DNA of 64,000 nucleotides from Moraxella caviae (lineage in GTDB: Bacteria > Pseudomonadota > Gammaproteobacteria > Pseudomonadales > Moraxellaceae), in assembly GCF_002014985.1 (NCBI RefSeq), contig NZ_MUXU01000025.1, forward strand, positions 22,438 to 86,437. Direction: 5' to 3'. Shown one piece after another: positions 43,166 to 52,528 of the stretch. Positions within the stretch are counted from its first letter, which is position 1; each line of letters opens with the position of its first letter. The notes under the pieces are model-generated. The model was not told the DNA's origin, did not search any database, and was given only the letters and a program-made list of their open reading frames with translations. The position numbers and the translations under genes are program-made.

Positions 43166-43974
43166 AATAACGCTCCTTCTGTACTCGCCCGTTTTGCTTT
43201 AAAATCCACCCAATGCACAGGTGCTGCTGCGTCATTTTGGGCTTGTCTTGCCAGCGTTTCGGCAATGTGCTGATTGGTTTGATTGCTTGGACAGCGCTCT
43301 TCTTGCTTGGCAGACATGAAATCCACCACCTCTTCTTCCCATTCTTTGTCAATGGCTTCAAAGGTTGTGTCGTCTACCACAGGGTTTTTGCCCATTTTGG
43401 CAAGCTCATCATCAATCACGCTCAAAGATTGCCCTGCCACTTGCAATAACGCCTTGAAAAGACACGCATAATCGCTGTCTTTATCCACAAGTCTTGCGCC
43501 TAGTAAAGCCACGATGTGCGACACGTCCGCCAAATCCATACGAATACTCATGGTGTCGTCTGTTTGTGTGGCTTGATATGCCAAAAATTCCAAATACATC
43601 GGCAAATAATCAGGCAATTCTTTGACATTGATGGCAAAGCCAGCTTCTTCATACTGCGCCATCAAATCCACCATCGCCTGCCCACGATCACGGCTTTCAC
43701 CGTGAACGTGCTCAAACAGCCACAGCGACAACGTACGACCACGCTCAAACAAGCCATCATAACGTGTCTGCGCGTCAATCGCGCCCATGTTTGATAAATT
43801 ATCAATAAAATCAGCGATTTGCGCTCTGATTTGTGGGCTAATCAATACCGAATTTTTGACAACCTCTTTACACGCTGTCAGCGTATCGTCCGCAAACAGC
43901 GCATCATCAGGATAATCCATGAGCAGGCTTACGACCTTGAGCAGCTTAAAATCTGCGCCAGTAACCGTAGTCAT
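43162..43974 (-). CDS. narJ: Nitrate reductase molybdenum cofactor assembly chaperone
   Basis: NarJ is a TorD-family chaperone that binds apo-NarG and allows insertion of bis-MGD before membrane attachment; it is not part of the final enzyme. The 270-residue, largely helical protein has LLKVVSLLMDYPDD (about 10-23) and the conserved HVHGESRDRGQAMVDL (about 89-104) and LPDYLPMYLEFLA (about 121-133). It is somewhat longer than E. coli NarJ owing to a polar C-terminal tail. Its ATG directly follows the narH stop and its stop overlaps narI. Confidence 0.95.
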   Translation of the reverse strand: MTTVTGADFKLLKVVSLLMDYPDDALFADDTLTACKEVVKNSVLISPQIRAQIADFIDNLSNMGAIDAQTRYDGLFERGRTLSLWLFEHVHGESRDRGQAMVDLMAQYEEAGFAINVKELPDYLPMYLEFLAYQATQTDDTMSIRMDLADVSHIVALLGARLVDKDSDYACLFKALLQVAGQSLSVIDDELAKMGKNPVVDDTTFEAIDKEWEEEVVDFMSAKQEERCPSNQTNQHIAETLARQAQNDAAAPVHWVDFKAKRASTEGALL

Positions 43975-45513
43975 TTACGCCTCCCAAGTCTGCACGGTGT
44001 CAATCATCTCACGGCGATTGGCTTTGCGCTGACCAAACATATTCACATCGTTATTGCCAGAGCAGCCATTGCCAAAGCTAAAGCCGCAGCCGTTCTTATC
44101 AGCAAAGGCATCAGACAAGGCTTCTTCACGGTGCGCCGTTGGAATCACAAAACGGTCTTCGTAGTTGGCAATCGCCAAGTAGCGGTACATCTCTTCTACT
44201 TGCGATTTTGTCAAGCCTACTTCGTCCAGCACCGCTTGCACTTCTTGTTTTTCCACCAGTTGCAAACGCTTATAAGAACGCATAGCAAGCAGACGTTTTA
44301 GCGCAAGTTTGACAGGCGCTTCATCGCCAGCGGTCAGCATATTTGCCAAGTATTTGACAGGAATGCGCAGGCTGTCCACATCAGGAATCAGACCGTCCAT
44401 ACCCACTTTACCAGCTTCGGCGGCGTTTTGGATTGGTGATAGTGGCGGTACATACCACACCATCGGCAAGGTGCGATATTCTGGGTGTAATGGCAAAGCA
44501 AGTTGCCAATCCATCGCCAGCTTATACACAGGTGATTTTTGTGCCGCTTCAATCACGCTCATCGGTACGCCATCTTTTAGGGCTTGTTCGATGATTTTTG
44601 GATCGTTTGGATCTAGGAATACGTCAAGCTGTGCTTTGTACAAATCTTTTTCATTTGGTGTGCTGGCAGCTTCTTTGATTTTGTCGGCATCATACAAAAG
44701 CACGCCAAGATAGCGAATGCGCCCTACACAGGTCTCAGAACAGATGGTCGGCTGACCGCTTTCAATGCGCGGATAGCAGAAAATACATTTTTCTGATTTG
44801 CCAGATTTCCAGTTGTAGTAGATTTTCTTGTATGGACAACCAGAAATACACATACGCCAGCCGCGGCATTTTTCTTGGTCAATCAGTACGATACCGTCTT
44901 CTTCACGCTTATAAATCGCACCAGATGGGCAAGACGCCACGCACGTTGGGTTTAGGCAATGCTCGCACAGGCGTGGCAAATACATCATAAAGGTGTTTTC
45001 GTATTCGCCATAAATGTCGGCTTGTACTTGGTCAAAGTTCTTATCCGCACGGCGTTTGGCGAATTCAGAACCCAAAATCTCTTCCCAGTTTGGCCCCCAC
45101 TCGATTTTTTGCATACGCTTGCCAGTAATCAGCGAGCGTGGGCGTGCAATCGGTTGATGATCGCCAAGCGGTGCGGTGTGCAAATGCTGATAATCAAAAT
45201 CAAACGGCTCATAATAATCATCAAGCGTTGGCAAATCTGGGTTGGCAAAGATATTGGCAAGCACACGGAATTTGCCGCCAATGCGTGGATTGATTGAGCC
45301 GTTGGCATTACGAATCCAGCCGCCTTTCCATTTTTCTTGGTTTTCCCACTCTTTTGGATAGCCGATGCCGGGCTTGGATTCTACGTTGTTAAACCACGCA
45401 TATTCCATGCCTTCACGGCTTGTCCATACATTTTTACAAGTAACCGAGCAAGTGTGGCAACCGATACATTTGTCTAGGTTTAGCACCATGCCAACTTGTG
45501 AACGAATTTTCAT
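43975..45513 (-). CDS. narH: Respiratory nitrate reductase beta subunit
   Basis: NarH carries one [3Fe-4S] and three [4Fe-4S] clusters that pass electrons from NarI to NarG. The 512-residue protein starts MKIRSQVGMVLNLDKC; cysteine groups include CIGCHTCSVTC (about 16-26), CEHCLNPTCVASCP, and CRGWRMCISGCPYKK, where Trp replaces a cluster cysteine as in the [3Fe-4S] site. I start it at 45513, with AAGGAG nine bases upstream; an in-frame extension to 45564 has no support. It lies 139 bases after narG. Confidence 0.97.
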   Translation of the reverse strand: MKIRSQVGMVLNLDKCIGCHTCSVTCKNVWTSREGMEYAWFNNVESKPGIGYPKEWENQEKWKGGWIRNANGSINPRIGGKFRVLANIFANPDLPTLDDYYEPFDFDYQHLHTAPLGDHQPIARPRSLITGKRMQKIEWGPNWEEILGSEFAKRRADKNFDQVQADIYGEYENTFMMYLPRLCEHCLNPTCVASCPSGAIYKREEDGIVLIDQEKCRGWRMCISGCPYKKIYYNWKSGKSEKCIFCYPRIESGQPTICSETCVGRIRYLGVLLYDADKIKEAASTPNEKDLYKAQLDVFLDPNDPKIIEQALKDGVPMSVIEAAQKSPVYKLAMDWQLALPLHPEYRTLPMVWYVPPLSPIQNAAEAGKVGMDGLIPDVDSLRIPVKYLANMLTAGDEAPVKLALKRLLAMRSYKRLQLVEKQEVQAVLDEVGLTKSQVEEMYRYLAIANYEDRFVIPTAHREEALSDAFADKNGCGFSFGNGCSGNNDVNMFGQRKANRREMIDTVQTWEA

Positions 45514-45652
45514 AGGATTTCTCCTTGCGCCTAGTTTGTGCGTGTGTTTTATTATCAAGCACAAACGTTGGTCAGTTTAAAGTCTTGGTGAAGTTCTTAT
45601 CACCCAAAGCGCCATCATTGATCACGCTTTGGGTTTGGCTGTAAATCGCCAA

Positions 45653-48600
45653 TCAGTCCAGCGTGGTTGGCAATGGCTGCGGCAAGCTATCATCAGGCTT
45701 ACCTTCCAGCCAGTCAATGTTTGCCATCTTACGCACCACCACAAATTCATCGCGGTTACAGCCGACTGTGCCATAGTAGTTAAAGCCGTACGCCTGCTGT
45801 GCATAGCCGCCAATCATGTGCGTTGGTTTTAAGATGGCGCGCGTTACTGAGTTGTGGATACCACCGCGTGTGCCTGAGTTTTCAGAACCGGGGATATTCA
45901 CCAGTTTTTCTTGGGCGTGATACATCATCGTCATGCCTTCTTTGACACGCTGTGAGACCACTGCACGCGCGGTGATTGCGCCGTTGTGGTTGAATACTTC
46001 AATCCAGTCGTTGTCTTCAATGCCTGCTTTTTTAGCATCCACTTCACTCATCCAGATGATTGGGCCGCCGCGCGACAAGGTCAGCATGAGCAAGTTTTCA
46101 GAATAAGTACTGTGAATGCCCCATTTTTGGTGCGGCGTTAGGAAGTTCAGTACGATTTCTTTATTGCCATTGTCCTTGTAGCGTTTTAGCGCTTCGGTGG
46201 TGCGTGTGTCAATCGGCGGACGATACTGCTGCATTTGCTCGCCAAACGCCTGCATCCAAGGGTGATCTTGGTAGAACTGCTGACGGCCTGTGATGGTACG
46301 CCAAGGAATCAGCTCATGAACGTTGGTGTAGCCTGCGTTGTAGCTGACTTTCTCGCTTTCAAGACCAGACCAAGTCGGACTTGAGATGATTTTTCGCGGC
46401 TGCGCTACGATGTCACGGAAGCGGATTTTTTCATGCTCGCTTGACTTGGCAAGGTGCGTATGATCACGCCCTGTGGTCTTAGACAAATCTGCCCACGCTT
46501 TCACCGCCACATGACCGTTGGTCTCTGGTGCAAGCATCAGCACCGCTTCGGCAGCGTCAATCGCACTGTTAATGCGCGGACGGCCTTTGGCTACGGTGTC
46601 TTCGTCCACCGTATAAGACAGCTCGCCAAGCAGCTTCACTTCTTCTTTGGTGTCCCAAGTAATGCCTTTTGAGCCGTTGCCCAGCTTGTCCATCAGCACG
46701 CCAAGCGATGTAAACTTAGCATAAGTAGATGGATAATCACGCTCTACCACCTTAATATGCGGGCAGTTTTTACCCGGTACTGGGCGCACGCCTTCGGTTT
46801 TCCAGTCTGTGCCGCCAAATGGCTGCGCCAGCTCGCCTTCTGAGTCGTGCTGCATTGGCAAAGTTACCACGTCCGTTTCCACACCCAAATGCCCTTCTGA
46901 CAGCTCAGAGAATTTTTTGGCAATCAGCTTATAAATTTCCCAGTCGGTTTTTGACTCCCACGCAGGGTCGGTTGCCGCTGTCAATGGGTGAATGAATGGG
47001 TGCATATCAGACGTGTTCAAATCGTCTTTTTCATACCAAGTGGCGGTCGGCAAGACGATGTCTGAATACAAGCAAGTGCTTGACATACGAAAATCTAGGG
47101 TCGTTACCAAATCCAGCTTGCCAGTCGGTGCGTTTTCCACCCAATCCACTTCGTTTGGACGAATGCCGTCATGCACAGTCTCTTCGCCCAGCACACCATC
47201 TTTTGTGCCAAGCAAATAACGCAGCATATATTCATGACCCTTGCCCGATGAACCCAGCAAGTTTGAACGCCAGATGAACATATTGCGTGGGAAGTTGGCA
47301 GGATTGTCAGGACTTTCAGCGGCAAAACGAATGCTGCCATCTGCCAAGCCATCTACCACATACGTTTCAATGTCTTTGCCAGATTCTTTTGCCAAACGAC
47401 CCAATTCTAGCGGGTTCATGTTCAGCTGTGGCGCAGATGGCAGCCAGCCAGCACGCTCAGCACGCACGTTATAATCAAGCATATGCTCTGGGAAATTGGC
47501 TTTGTTGGCGTGCGGCGATAGAATTTCATGCGCAGAAACTTTCTCATGACGCCACTGCGAGCTGTGGTTATAGAAGAAACTCGTGCCGTTCATGTGGCGT
47601 GGCGGTCTGTGCCAATCCAGCGCAAAGGCAAGCGGCGCCCAGCCCGTTTGCGGACGCAATTTTTCTTGACCCACATAGTGCGCCCAGCCGCCACCTGTCT
47701 GACCGATACAGCCACACAGCATCAGCATATTGATGACGCCACGGTAGTTCATGTCCATGTGGTACCAGTGGTTCATACCAGCACCGATAATCACCATAGA
47801 TTTACCGCGTGTTTTATCTGCGTTTTCGGCAAATTCACGCGCGATTTGAATCACTTTTTCACGGCTGACGCCAGTGATTTTTTCTTGCCACGCTGGTGTG
47901 CCTGCCACGCTTGCGTCATTATAATCGTCTGTCACGTTTGCGCCGCCCAGACCGTTATCCACACCTAGGTTGGCAAGCATTAGGTCAAATACCGTTACCA
48001 CTTGTGCGCTTGTGCCGTCTGCCAGCTGCAAAGTGGCGCAAGGTACGGTTTTTTGCTGAATGGCGTCGCCTTCGGCAGCGGTGAAATACGGGTGTTCATC
48101 GCCACCAAAATAATCCATGCCGATGGTTACGCTTTCGTTAGAACCTTTTAAAGACAGCACCAAATCCACTTCTGAATTGTTTGTACCTTCTTTGTTTTCC
48201 AAGTTCCAGCGGCCGCTTTCACCCCAACGATAGCCAATCGCACCATAAGGCGATACCAGCTCACCGTTTGAATTGATGGCGATGGTTTTCCATTCTGGGT
48301 TGTTGTCTTGACCCAAATTACCCACCAAATCAGACGCACGCAAGAAACGACCCGCGCGCTTGCCCTTCTCGTCCTTTTCTATCATGACAAGCATTGGCAA
48401 GTCGGTGTAACGTTTGGCATAATCGGTGAAATAAGCGCTTGGGTTTTTTAGGTAAAATTCCTTGATAATCACATGACAAAACGCCTGCGCCAAAGCTGCG
48501 TCTGTGCCTTGTTTTGGGTTTAGCCACAGGTCGCACAGCTTGGCAATCTCGGCATAGTCAGGCGTGATGGCAACGGTTTTTGTGCCTTTGTAGCGCACTT

Positions 48601-49408
48601 CGGTGAAAAAGTGAGCGTCTGGCGTACGCGTTTGCGGAACGTTTGAACCCCATGCGATGATGTAGTCAGAGTTGTACCAGTCGGCTGCTTCTGGTACGTC
48701 TGTTTGCTCGCCCCAAATCATTGGAGATGCTGGCGGCAAGTCGCAATACCAATCATAAAACGACAGACACACACCGCCAATAAGCGACAAATAACGGCTA
48801 CCAGCGGCATAGCTGATCATACTCATCGCAGGAATTGGCGAAAAGCCGATGATACGGTCAGGGCCGAAAGTTTTGGCGGTGTAGATGTTGGCGGCGGCGA
48901 TGATTTCTACCACTTCATTCCAGCTTGAGCGCACAAAGCCACCCATACCGCGCTTAGATTTGTACTGCTCGGTTTTGCTTGGGTCGGTAACGATACTCTC
49001 CCAAGCATCAATCGGGTTTTTGTGCTTGGCTTTGGCTTCACGCCACAGTTTTAGCAAAGGCTTACGCACTTTTGGGTATTTGACACGGTTTGCCGAGTAC
49101 ATATACCAGCTATAAGACGCACCGCGTGGGCAGCCGCGTGGTTCGTGGTTTGGCAAATCTGGGCGTGTGCGTGGGTAGTCAGTTTGCTGCGTTTCCCACG
49201 TTACCAAGCCGTTTTTGACGTAAATTTTCCACGAGCAAGAACCTGTACAGTTCACGCCATGCGTAGAACGTACGATTTTGTCGTATTGCCAGCGATTGCG
49301 GTACATATTTTCCCAATCGCGGTTTTCGTCACGAACTTCGCCATGTCCATCAGCGTATTCGCCCGTCTTTTTCTTAAAAAATCTAAATTGGTCAAGTAGA
49401 TGGCTCAT
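45653..49408 (-). CDS. narG: Respiratory nitrate reductase alpha subunit
   Basis: NarG is the catalytic subunit, reducing nitrate to nitrite at a bis-MGD molybdenum centre on the cytoplasmic side. The 1251-residue length is standard. The FS0 [4Fe-4S] cluster ligands are His50, Cys54 and Cys58 in HGVNCTGSC plus a downstream cysteine in RGCPRGAS. The segment YNSDYIIAWGSNVPQTRTPD (about residue 243 on) includes the Asp region that ligates Mo. CGGAGATAGCC precedes the ATG. The promoter region holds NarL-type and FNR-type sites. Confidence 0.98.
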   Translation of the reverse strand: MSHLLDQFRFFKKKTGEYADGHGEVRDENRDWENMYRNRWQYDKIVRSTHGVNCTGSCSWKIYVKNGLVTWETQQTDYPRTRPDLPNHEPRGCPRGASYSWYMYSANRVKYPKVRKPLLKLWREAKAKHKNPIDAWESIVTDPSKTEQYKSKRGMGGFVRSSWNEVVEIIAAANIYTAKTFGPDRIIGFSPIPAMSMISYAAGSRYLSLIGGVCLSFYDWYCDLPPASPMIWGEQTDVPEAADWYNSDYIIAWGSNVPQTRTPDAHFFTEVRYKGTKTVAITPDYAEIAKLCDLWLNPKQGTDAALAQAFCHVIIKEFYLKNPSAYFTDYAKRYTDLPMLVMIEKDEKGKRAGRFLRASDLVGNLGQDNNPEWKTIAINSNGELVSPYGAIGYRWGESGRWNLENKEGTNNSEVDLVLSLKGSNESVTIGMDYFGGDEHPYFTAAEGDAIQQKTVPCATLQLADGTSAQVVTVFDLMLANLGVDNGLGGANVTDDYNDASVAGTPAWQEKITGVSREKVIQIAREFAENADKTRGKSMVIIGAGMNHWYHMDMNYRGVINMLMLCGCIGQTGGGWAHYVGQEKLRPQTGWAPLAFALDWHRPPRHMNGTSFFYNHSSQWRHEKVSAHEILSPHANKANFPEHMLDYNVRAERAGWLPSAPQLNMNPLELGRLAKESGKDIETYVVDGLADGSIRFAAESPDNPANFPRNMFIWRSNLLGSSGKGHEYMLRYLLGTKDGVLGEETVHDGIRPNEVDWVENAPTGKLDLVTTLDFRMSSTCLYSDIVLPTATWYEKDDLNTSDMHPFIHPLTAATDPAWESKTDWEIYKLIAKKFSELSEGHLGVETDVVTLPMQHDSEGELAQPFGGTDWKTEGVRPVPGKNCPHIKVVERDYPSTYAKFTSLGVLMDKLGNGSKGITWDTKEEVKLLGELSYTVDEDTVAKGRPRINSAIDAAEAVLMLAPETNGHVAVKAWADLSKTTGRDHTHLAKSSEHEKIRFRDIVAQPRKIISSPTWSGLESEKVSYNAGYTNVHELIPWRTITGRQQFYQDHPWMQAFGEQMQQYRPPIDTRTTEALKRYKDNGNKEIVLNFLTPHQKWGIHSTYSENLLMLTLSRGGPIIWMSEVDAKKAGIEDNDWIEVFNHNGAITARAVVSQRVKEGMTMMYHAQEKLVNIPGSENSGTRGGIHNSVTRAILKPTHMIGGYAQQAYGFNYYGTVGCNRDEFVVVRKMANIDWLEGKPDDSLPQPLPTTLD

Positions 49409-49520
49409 GGCTATCTCCGATTTTGGTGAATTAAAATCGCCACAAAAAGGGCAATTTACCGATTACACACCATTCTACGGATTTTGCTAAGATTTAGTAT
49501 TAAATTAAGGTATAAAGCGA

Positions 49521-49536
49521 TACTACTTTTGGGGTA
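49521..49536 (-). promoter_or_regulatory. NarL-type 7-2-7 site upstream of narG
   Basis: TACTACT-TT-TGGGGTA matches 12 of 14 positions of the NarL heptamer pair. It is centred about 120 bases before the narG start and 39 bases from an FNR-type site. Confidence 0.6.
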
Positions 49537-49560
49537 AGTGAGTGAGAATAAGAATTGTTT

Positions 49561-49574
49561 TTGATGTAAATTAA
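49561..49574 (-). promoter_or_regulatory. FNR/ANR-type site upstream of narG
   Basis: TTGATGTAAATTAA matches the FNR consensus TTGAT-N4-ATCAA at nine of ten defined positions. Its place between the narK2 terminator and narG fits oxygen control of narGHJI. No fnr gene is in the window. Confidence 0.6.
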
Positions 49575-49597
49575 AGATTGAAAAATTTGAATGTCTA

Positions 49598-49627
49598 TAA
49601 AAAAAGACACCCGAAAGTGCCTTTTTA
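49598..49627 (-). terminator. Intrinsic terminator of narK2
   Basis: On the minus strand AAAAAGGCAC pairs with GTGTCTTTTT (one G-U pair) around a six-base loop, followed by more T. It begins 44 bases after the narK2 stop and isolates narK2 from narGHJI. Confidence 0.8.
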
Positions 49628-49670
49628 TCATTTATGCAATTCTGTCAAACTTAACCGAGTTTAGCCAAAT

Positions 49671-51017
49671 TTAACAAGGAAACTCAGCACTTTTACGGCT
49701 GTAATACCACCAAGTAATCACAAGGCACAGCACATAAAACGCAAGCAAAATCACAAAGGTGTTATTCGCACCAAACCAGCCGAACATCTTAGGAATGAAA
49801 AATCCGCCATACGCAGCAAAGGCTGACGTAAAGCCCACCACCGCGGCTGATTCTTTGCGTGCAACGTTCACCAAATCTGGCGAATTTTTGCGCTCATGAA
49901 AGGTGCGGAAAATCACAGGAATCATGCGAAACGTTGAGCCATTGCCAATGCCTGTGGTGATAAATAGCACCATAAAGCAAGCAAAATAGCCGATGAAATT
50001 ACCGCCCACGCCATCTTTTGGCAAGAACATCATCACGCCTGCCACCGCAATGCCCATGATGATAAAATTCCAAAAGGTTACGGTTGCGCCGCTTAATTTA
50101 TCACCCAGCCAGCCGCCCACAGGACGGAACAAAGCGCCCACCAATGGCCCTAAAAACGCCACTTTCAAAGGATCAATTTCAGGAAAAGACTGTTTAATCA
50201 GCATAGGAAATGCCGCACTAAAACCGATGAACGAACCGAACGTTCCTAAATACAGCACGCACATAATCCAGTTATGACTGCGCGCAAAAATCACCGACTG
50301 CTCTTTAAAAGACGCTTTTGCTGACGTCAAATCATTCATCAAAAACCACGCCAGCACCGACACAATCACGATGAACGGCACCCACACAAAGCCTGCGTTT
50401 TGTAAATACAGCACTTCGCCCGTATCAAGCGCCGTCCCTGCGCCAATCACGCCAATGCCAATCACCGCAGGCACGACAAACTGCATGGTAGACACGCCTA
50501 GATTGCCCAAGCCTGCGTTTAGGCCCAAAGCCGTGCCTTGTTTGGATTTAGGATAAAAAAACGAGATGTTTGACATGCTTGATGAAAAATTACCACCGCC
50601 AAAACCGCACAGCAGCGCAATCACCACAAATACCCAAAATGGCGTGCTGGTGTCTTGGAGTGCAAAACCCATCCACACGGTAGGAATCAGCAAACTTGCC
50701 GTAGAAATCGCCGTCCAGCGTCTGCCGCCAAACACAGGCACAACAAACGAATAAAAAATCCGAAACGTCGCCCCAGACAGCGCAGGCAAAGCCGTCAGCC
50801 AAAACAGCTCATCTTTGGTGAACGTAAAACCAGCGTCTGGCATACGCACGACCACCACCGACCAAATCACCCACACCGCAAAGGCAAGCAGCAAGGCAGG
50901 AATGGACACCCACAAGTTACGGCTGGCGGTTTGCTTGCCGCCATTTTCCCAAAACGCTTCGTCTTCTGGTCGCCAGTCGTGAATGACCGTGCCGCCTTTT
51001 AATGATTGCTTATTCAT
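49671..51017 (-). CDS. narK2: Nitrate/nitrite antiporter, NarK2 type
   Basis: This is a 448-residue MFS protein of the nitrate/nitrite porter family, type II, which exchanges nitrate for nitrite during anaerobic respiration. A hydrophilic N-terminus (DWRPEDEAFWENGG, about 14-27) typical of NarK2 precedes twelve helices. Nitrate signature segments with glycine runs are present (CGFGGGNFSSSMSNISFFYP; GIGNGSTFRMIPVIF), as is a conserved arginine in GATFRIFYSF. TTGAGGGTG precedes the ATG. It is flanked by a NarL-type site upstream and a terminator downstream. Confidence 0.92.
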   Translation of the reverse strand: MNKQSLKGGTVIHDWRPEDEAFWENGGKQTASRNLWVSIPALLLAFAVWVIWSVVVVRMPDAGFTFTKDELFWLTALPALSGATFRIFYSFVVPVFGGRRWTAISTASLLIPTVWMGFALQDTSTPFWVFVVIALLCGFGGGNFSSSMSNISFFYPKSKQGTALGLNAGLGNLGVSTMQFVVPAVIGIGVIGAGTALDTGEVLYLQNAGFVWVPFIVIVSVLAWFLMNDLTSAKASFKEQSVIFARSHNWIMCVLYLGTFGSFIGFSAAFPMLIKQSFPEIDPLKVAFLGPLVGALFRPVGGWLGDKLSGATVTFWNFIIMGIAVAGVMMFLPKDGVGGNFIGYFACFMVLFITTGIGNGSTFRMIPVIFRTFHERKNSPDLVNVARKESAAVVGFTSAFAAYGGFFIPKMFGWFGANNTFVILLAFYVLCLVITWWYYSRKSAEFPC

Positions 51018-51109
51018 AGCACCCTCAATAAACCGATGGATTTTGTGTCATTCTAAGCACTTTGGGCAAATTTTTCGCCTATCCTGATGAATGATAAAGC
51101 CTATAAAAA

Positions 51110-51125
51110 TGCTACTTTGGGAGTA
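51110..51125 (-). promoter_or_regulatory. NarL-type 7-2-7 site upstream of narK2
   Basis: On the minus strand TACTCCC-AA-AGTAGCA matches 11 of 14 consensus positions and is nearly the moaA site (TACTCCC-TT-AGTAGTA). It is centred about 100 bases before the narK2 start, almost the same distance as at moaA. Confidence 0.5.
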
Positions 51126-51233
51126 TGTTTGCTATCCAAACATAGATTTTAGCCGTCAATTTGCCCATCAAAACGCTTTACTGTTTTCTTGCCAAATTTC
51201 ACTAAGTCAATTAAACCAATCAAGCCAATGCGT

Positions 51234-51266
51234 AAAAAAAATCGGACGCTTTATCGCCCGATTTTT
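51234..51266 (-). terminator. Intrinsic terminator of narK1
   Basis: AAAAATCGGGCG and CGTCCGATTTTT on the minus strand pair (one G-U) around a six-base loop with a T-rich end, 18 bases after the narK1 stop. Confidence 0.82.
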
Positions 51267-51283
51267 ATCAATAAACCACAACA

Positions 51284-52528
51284 TCACGACTTGCGGACGT
51301 GTCCTGCTTCCATTCTTGGCTTGACTTCCGACAGATAAATCCACACCAGACTCACCCACACCACGCCAAACATAATCATAAAGGCAGACGAGCGCACGCC
51401 TGTGATGTCCACCGCCGCACCAAACATGATTGGCAAAATAAAGCCGCCCAAGCCGCCTGCCAAACCAACCACGCCAGACACCGCGCCCATGTTTTCCTTG
51501 TATTCGTCAGACAAATATTTAAAAACAGACGCTTTACCAATGGCAAAGGCAATGCCCAAAAGGAAAATCAGCACCGTAAATACAGTAGAATTTAGCCCAA
51601 TGTGAAACGCCTTTTCGCCATCAACGGTCTGCACCACAAGGCTGGTTTGCGGATAAGACAGCACAAACAGCAGCAAAAATGACGACCACAGCACCCACCA
51701 TGTTACCGTGTGCGCCGAATATTTGTCCGACAGCCAGCCGCCCAGCGCACGCAGCACGCCACCCGGCAAACTAAAACACGCCGCCAAAAACGCTGCTGAT
51801 TGTAGTGTAAAGCCGTATTCATTGACGTAATATTTCGTCATCCACAGTGCCAACGCCACATAGCCGCCAAACACGATGGAATAATACTGACTGTAACGCC
51901 ACACGTTTTTGTCTTTTAGCACGGCAAGCTGACTGGCGAAGCTGGCATTAGAAGCCGAGCGATGTGCCTTGTTATCAAAACTTAAAAACCAAAAGCCGAT
52001 TGCGGTGATGAGCATGATGCCTGCATACACTTTTGGCAAAAACTGCCAGCCGCCAATGGCGATGATGCTTGGGCCGACCATCTTGGTAAGTGCTGAGCCT
52101 GCGTTGCCCGCGCCAAACACCCCCATGGCAAAGCCTTGGCGGTTTTGGTCAAACCACTTGGCAACATAAGCAATACCCACCGAAAACGAGCCACCCGCCA
52201 GACCAGCAAACAAGCCCAAAATCAAAAATTGCCAGTAGGCATTGGCATAACTCATCAAAAAAATCGGTACGACAGTCGTCGTCATCAAGGTGAAAAACAC
52301 CAAACGACCGCCGTATTTATCCGTCAAAATCCCCAATGGCAAACGCACCAAAGACCCCGTCAATACAGGCGTGGCGGCAAGCAAACCAAACTGCGTTTCA
52401 GACAGATTGAGTGCCTGCTGAATGGGAATGCCCAGCACTGCAAACATCATCCAAATCATAAAACACACGGTAAAAGCCACCGTTGATGATGTCAGCACCA
52501 AATTTTGTTTTAAGGTGTCGCTTGCCAT
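51284..52528 (-). CDS. narK1: Nitrate transporter, NarK1 type (probable proton/nitrate symporter)
   Basis: This is a 414-residue MFS protein of the NarK type I branch, thought to import nitrate with protons and so start respiration before nitrite accumulates. Features include LGIPIQQALNLSETQFGLL (about 32-50), the conserved arginine and glycine region TGSLVRLPLGILTDKYGGR and the nitrate signature AGLAGGSFSVGIAYVAKWF (about 113-131). CGGAGTC precedes the ATG. It is followed by its own terminator and transcribed divergently from narX. Pairing of type I and II transporters is also known from Pseudomonas and Paracoccus. Confidence 0.92.
   Translation of the reverse strand: MASDTLKQNLVLTSSTVAFTVCFMIWMMFAVLGIPIQQALNLSETQFGLLAATPVLTGSLVRLPLGILTDKYGGRLVFFTLMTTTVVPIFLMSYANAYWQFLILGLFAGLAGGSFSVGIAYVAKWFDQNRQGFAMGVFGAGNAGSALTKMVGPSIIAIGGWQFLPKVYAGIMLITAIGFWFLSFDNKAHRSASNASFASQLAVLKDKNVWRYSQYYSIVFGGYVALALWMTKYYVNEYGFTLQSAAFLAACFSLPGGVLRALGGWLSDKYSAHTVTWWVLWSSFLLLFVLSYPQTSLVVQTVDGEKAFHIGLNSTVFTVLIFLLGIAFAIGKASVFKYLSDEYKENMGAVSGVVGLAGGLGGFILPIMFGAAVDITGVRSSAFMIMFGVVWVSLVWIYLSEVKPRMEAGHVRKS

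Noticed and set aside
51070..51110. FNR site upstream of narK2 (TTTATCATTCATCAGG on the minus strand)
   Set aside because: Half-site spacing is wrong by one base and several positions mismatch.
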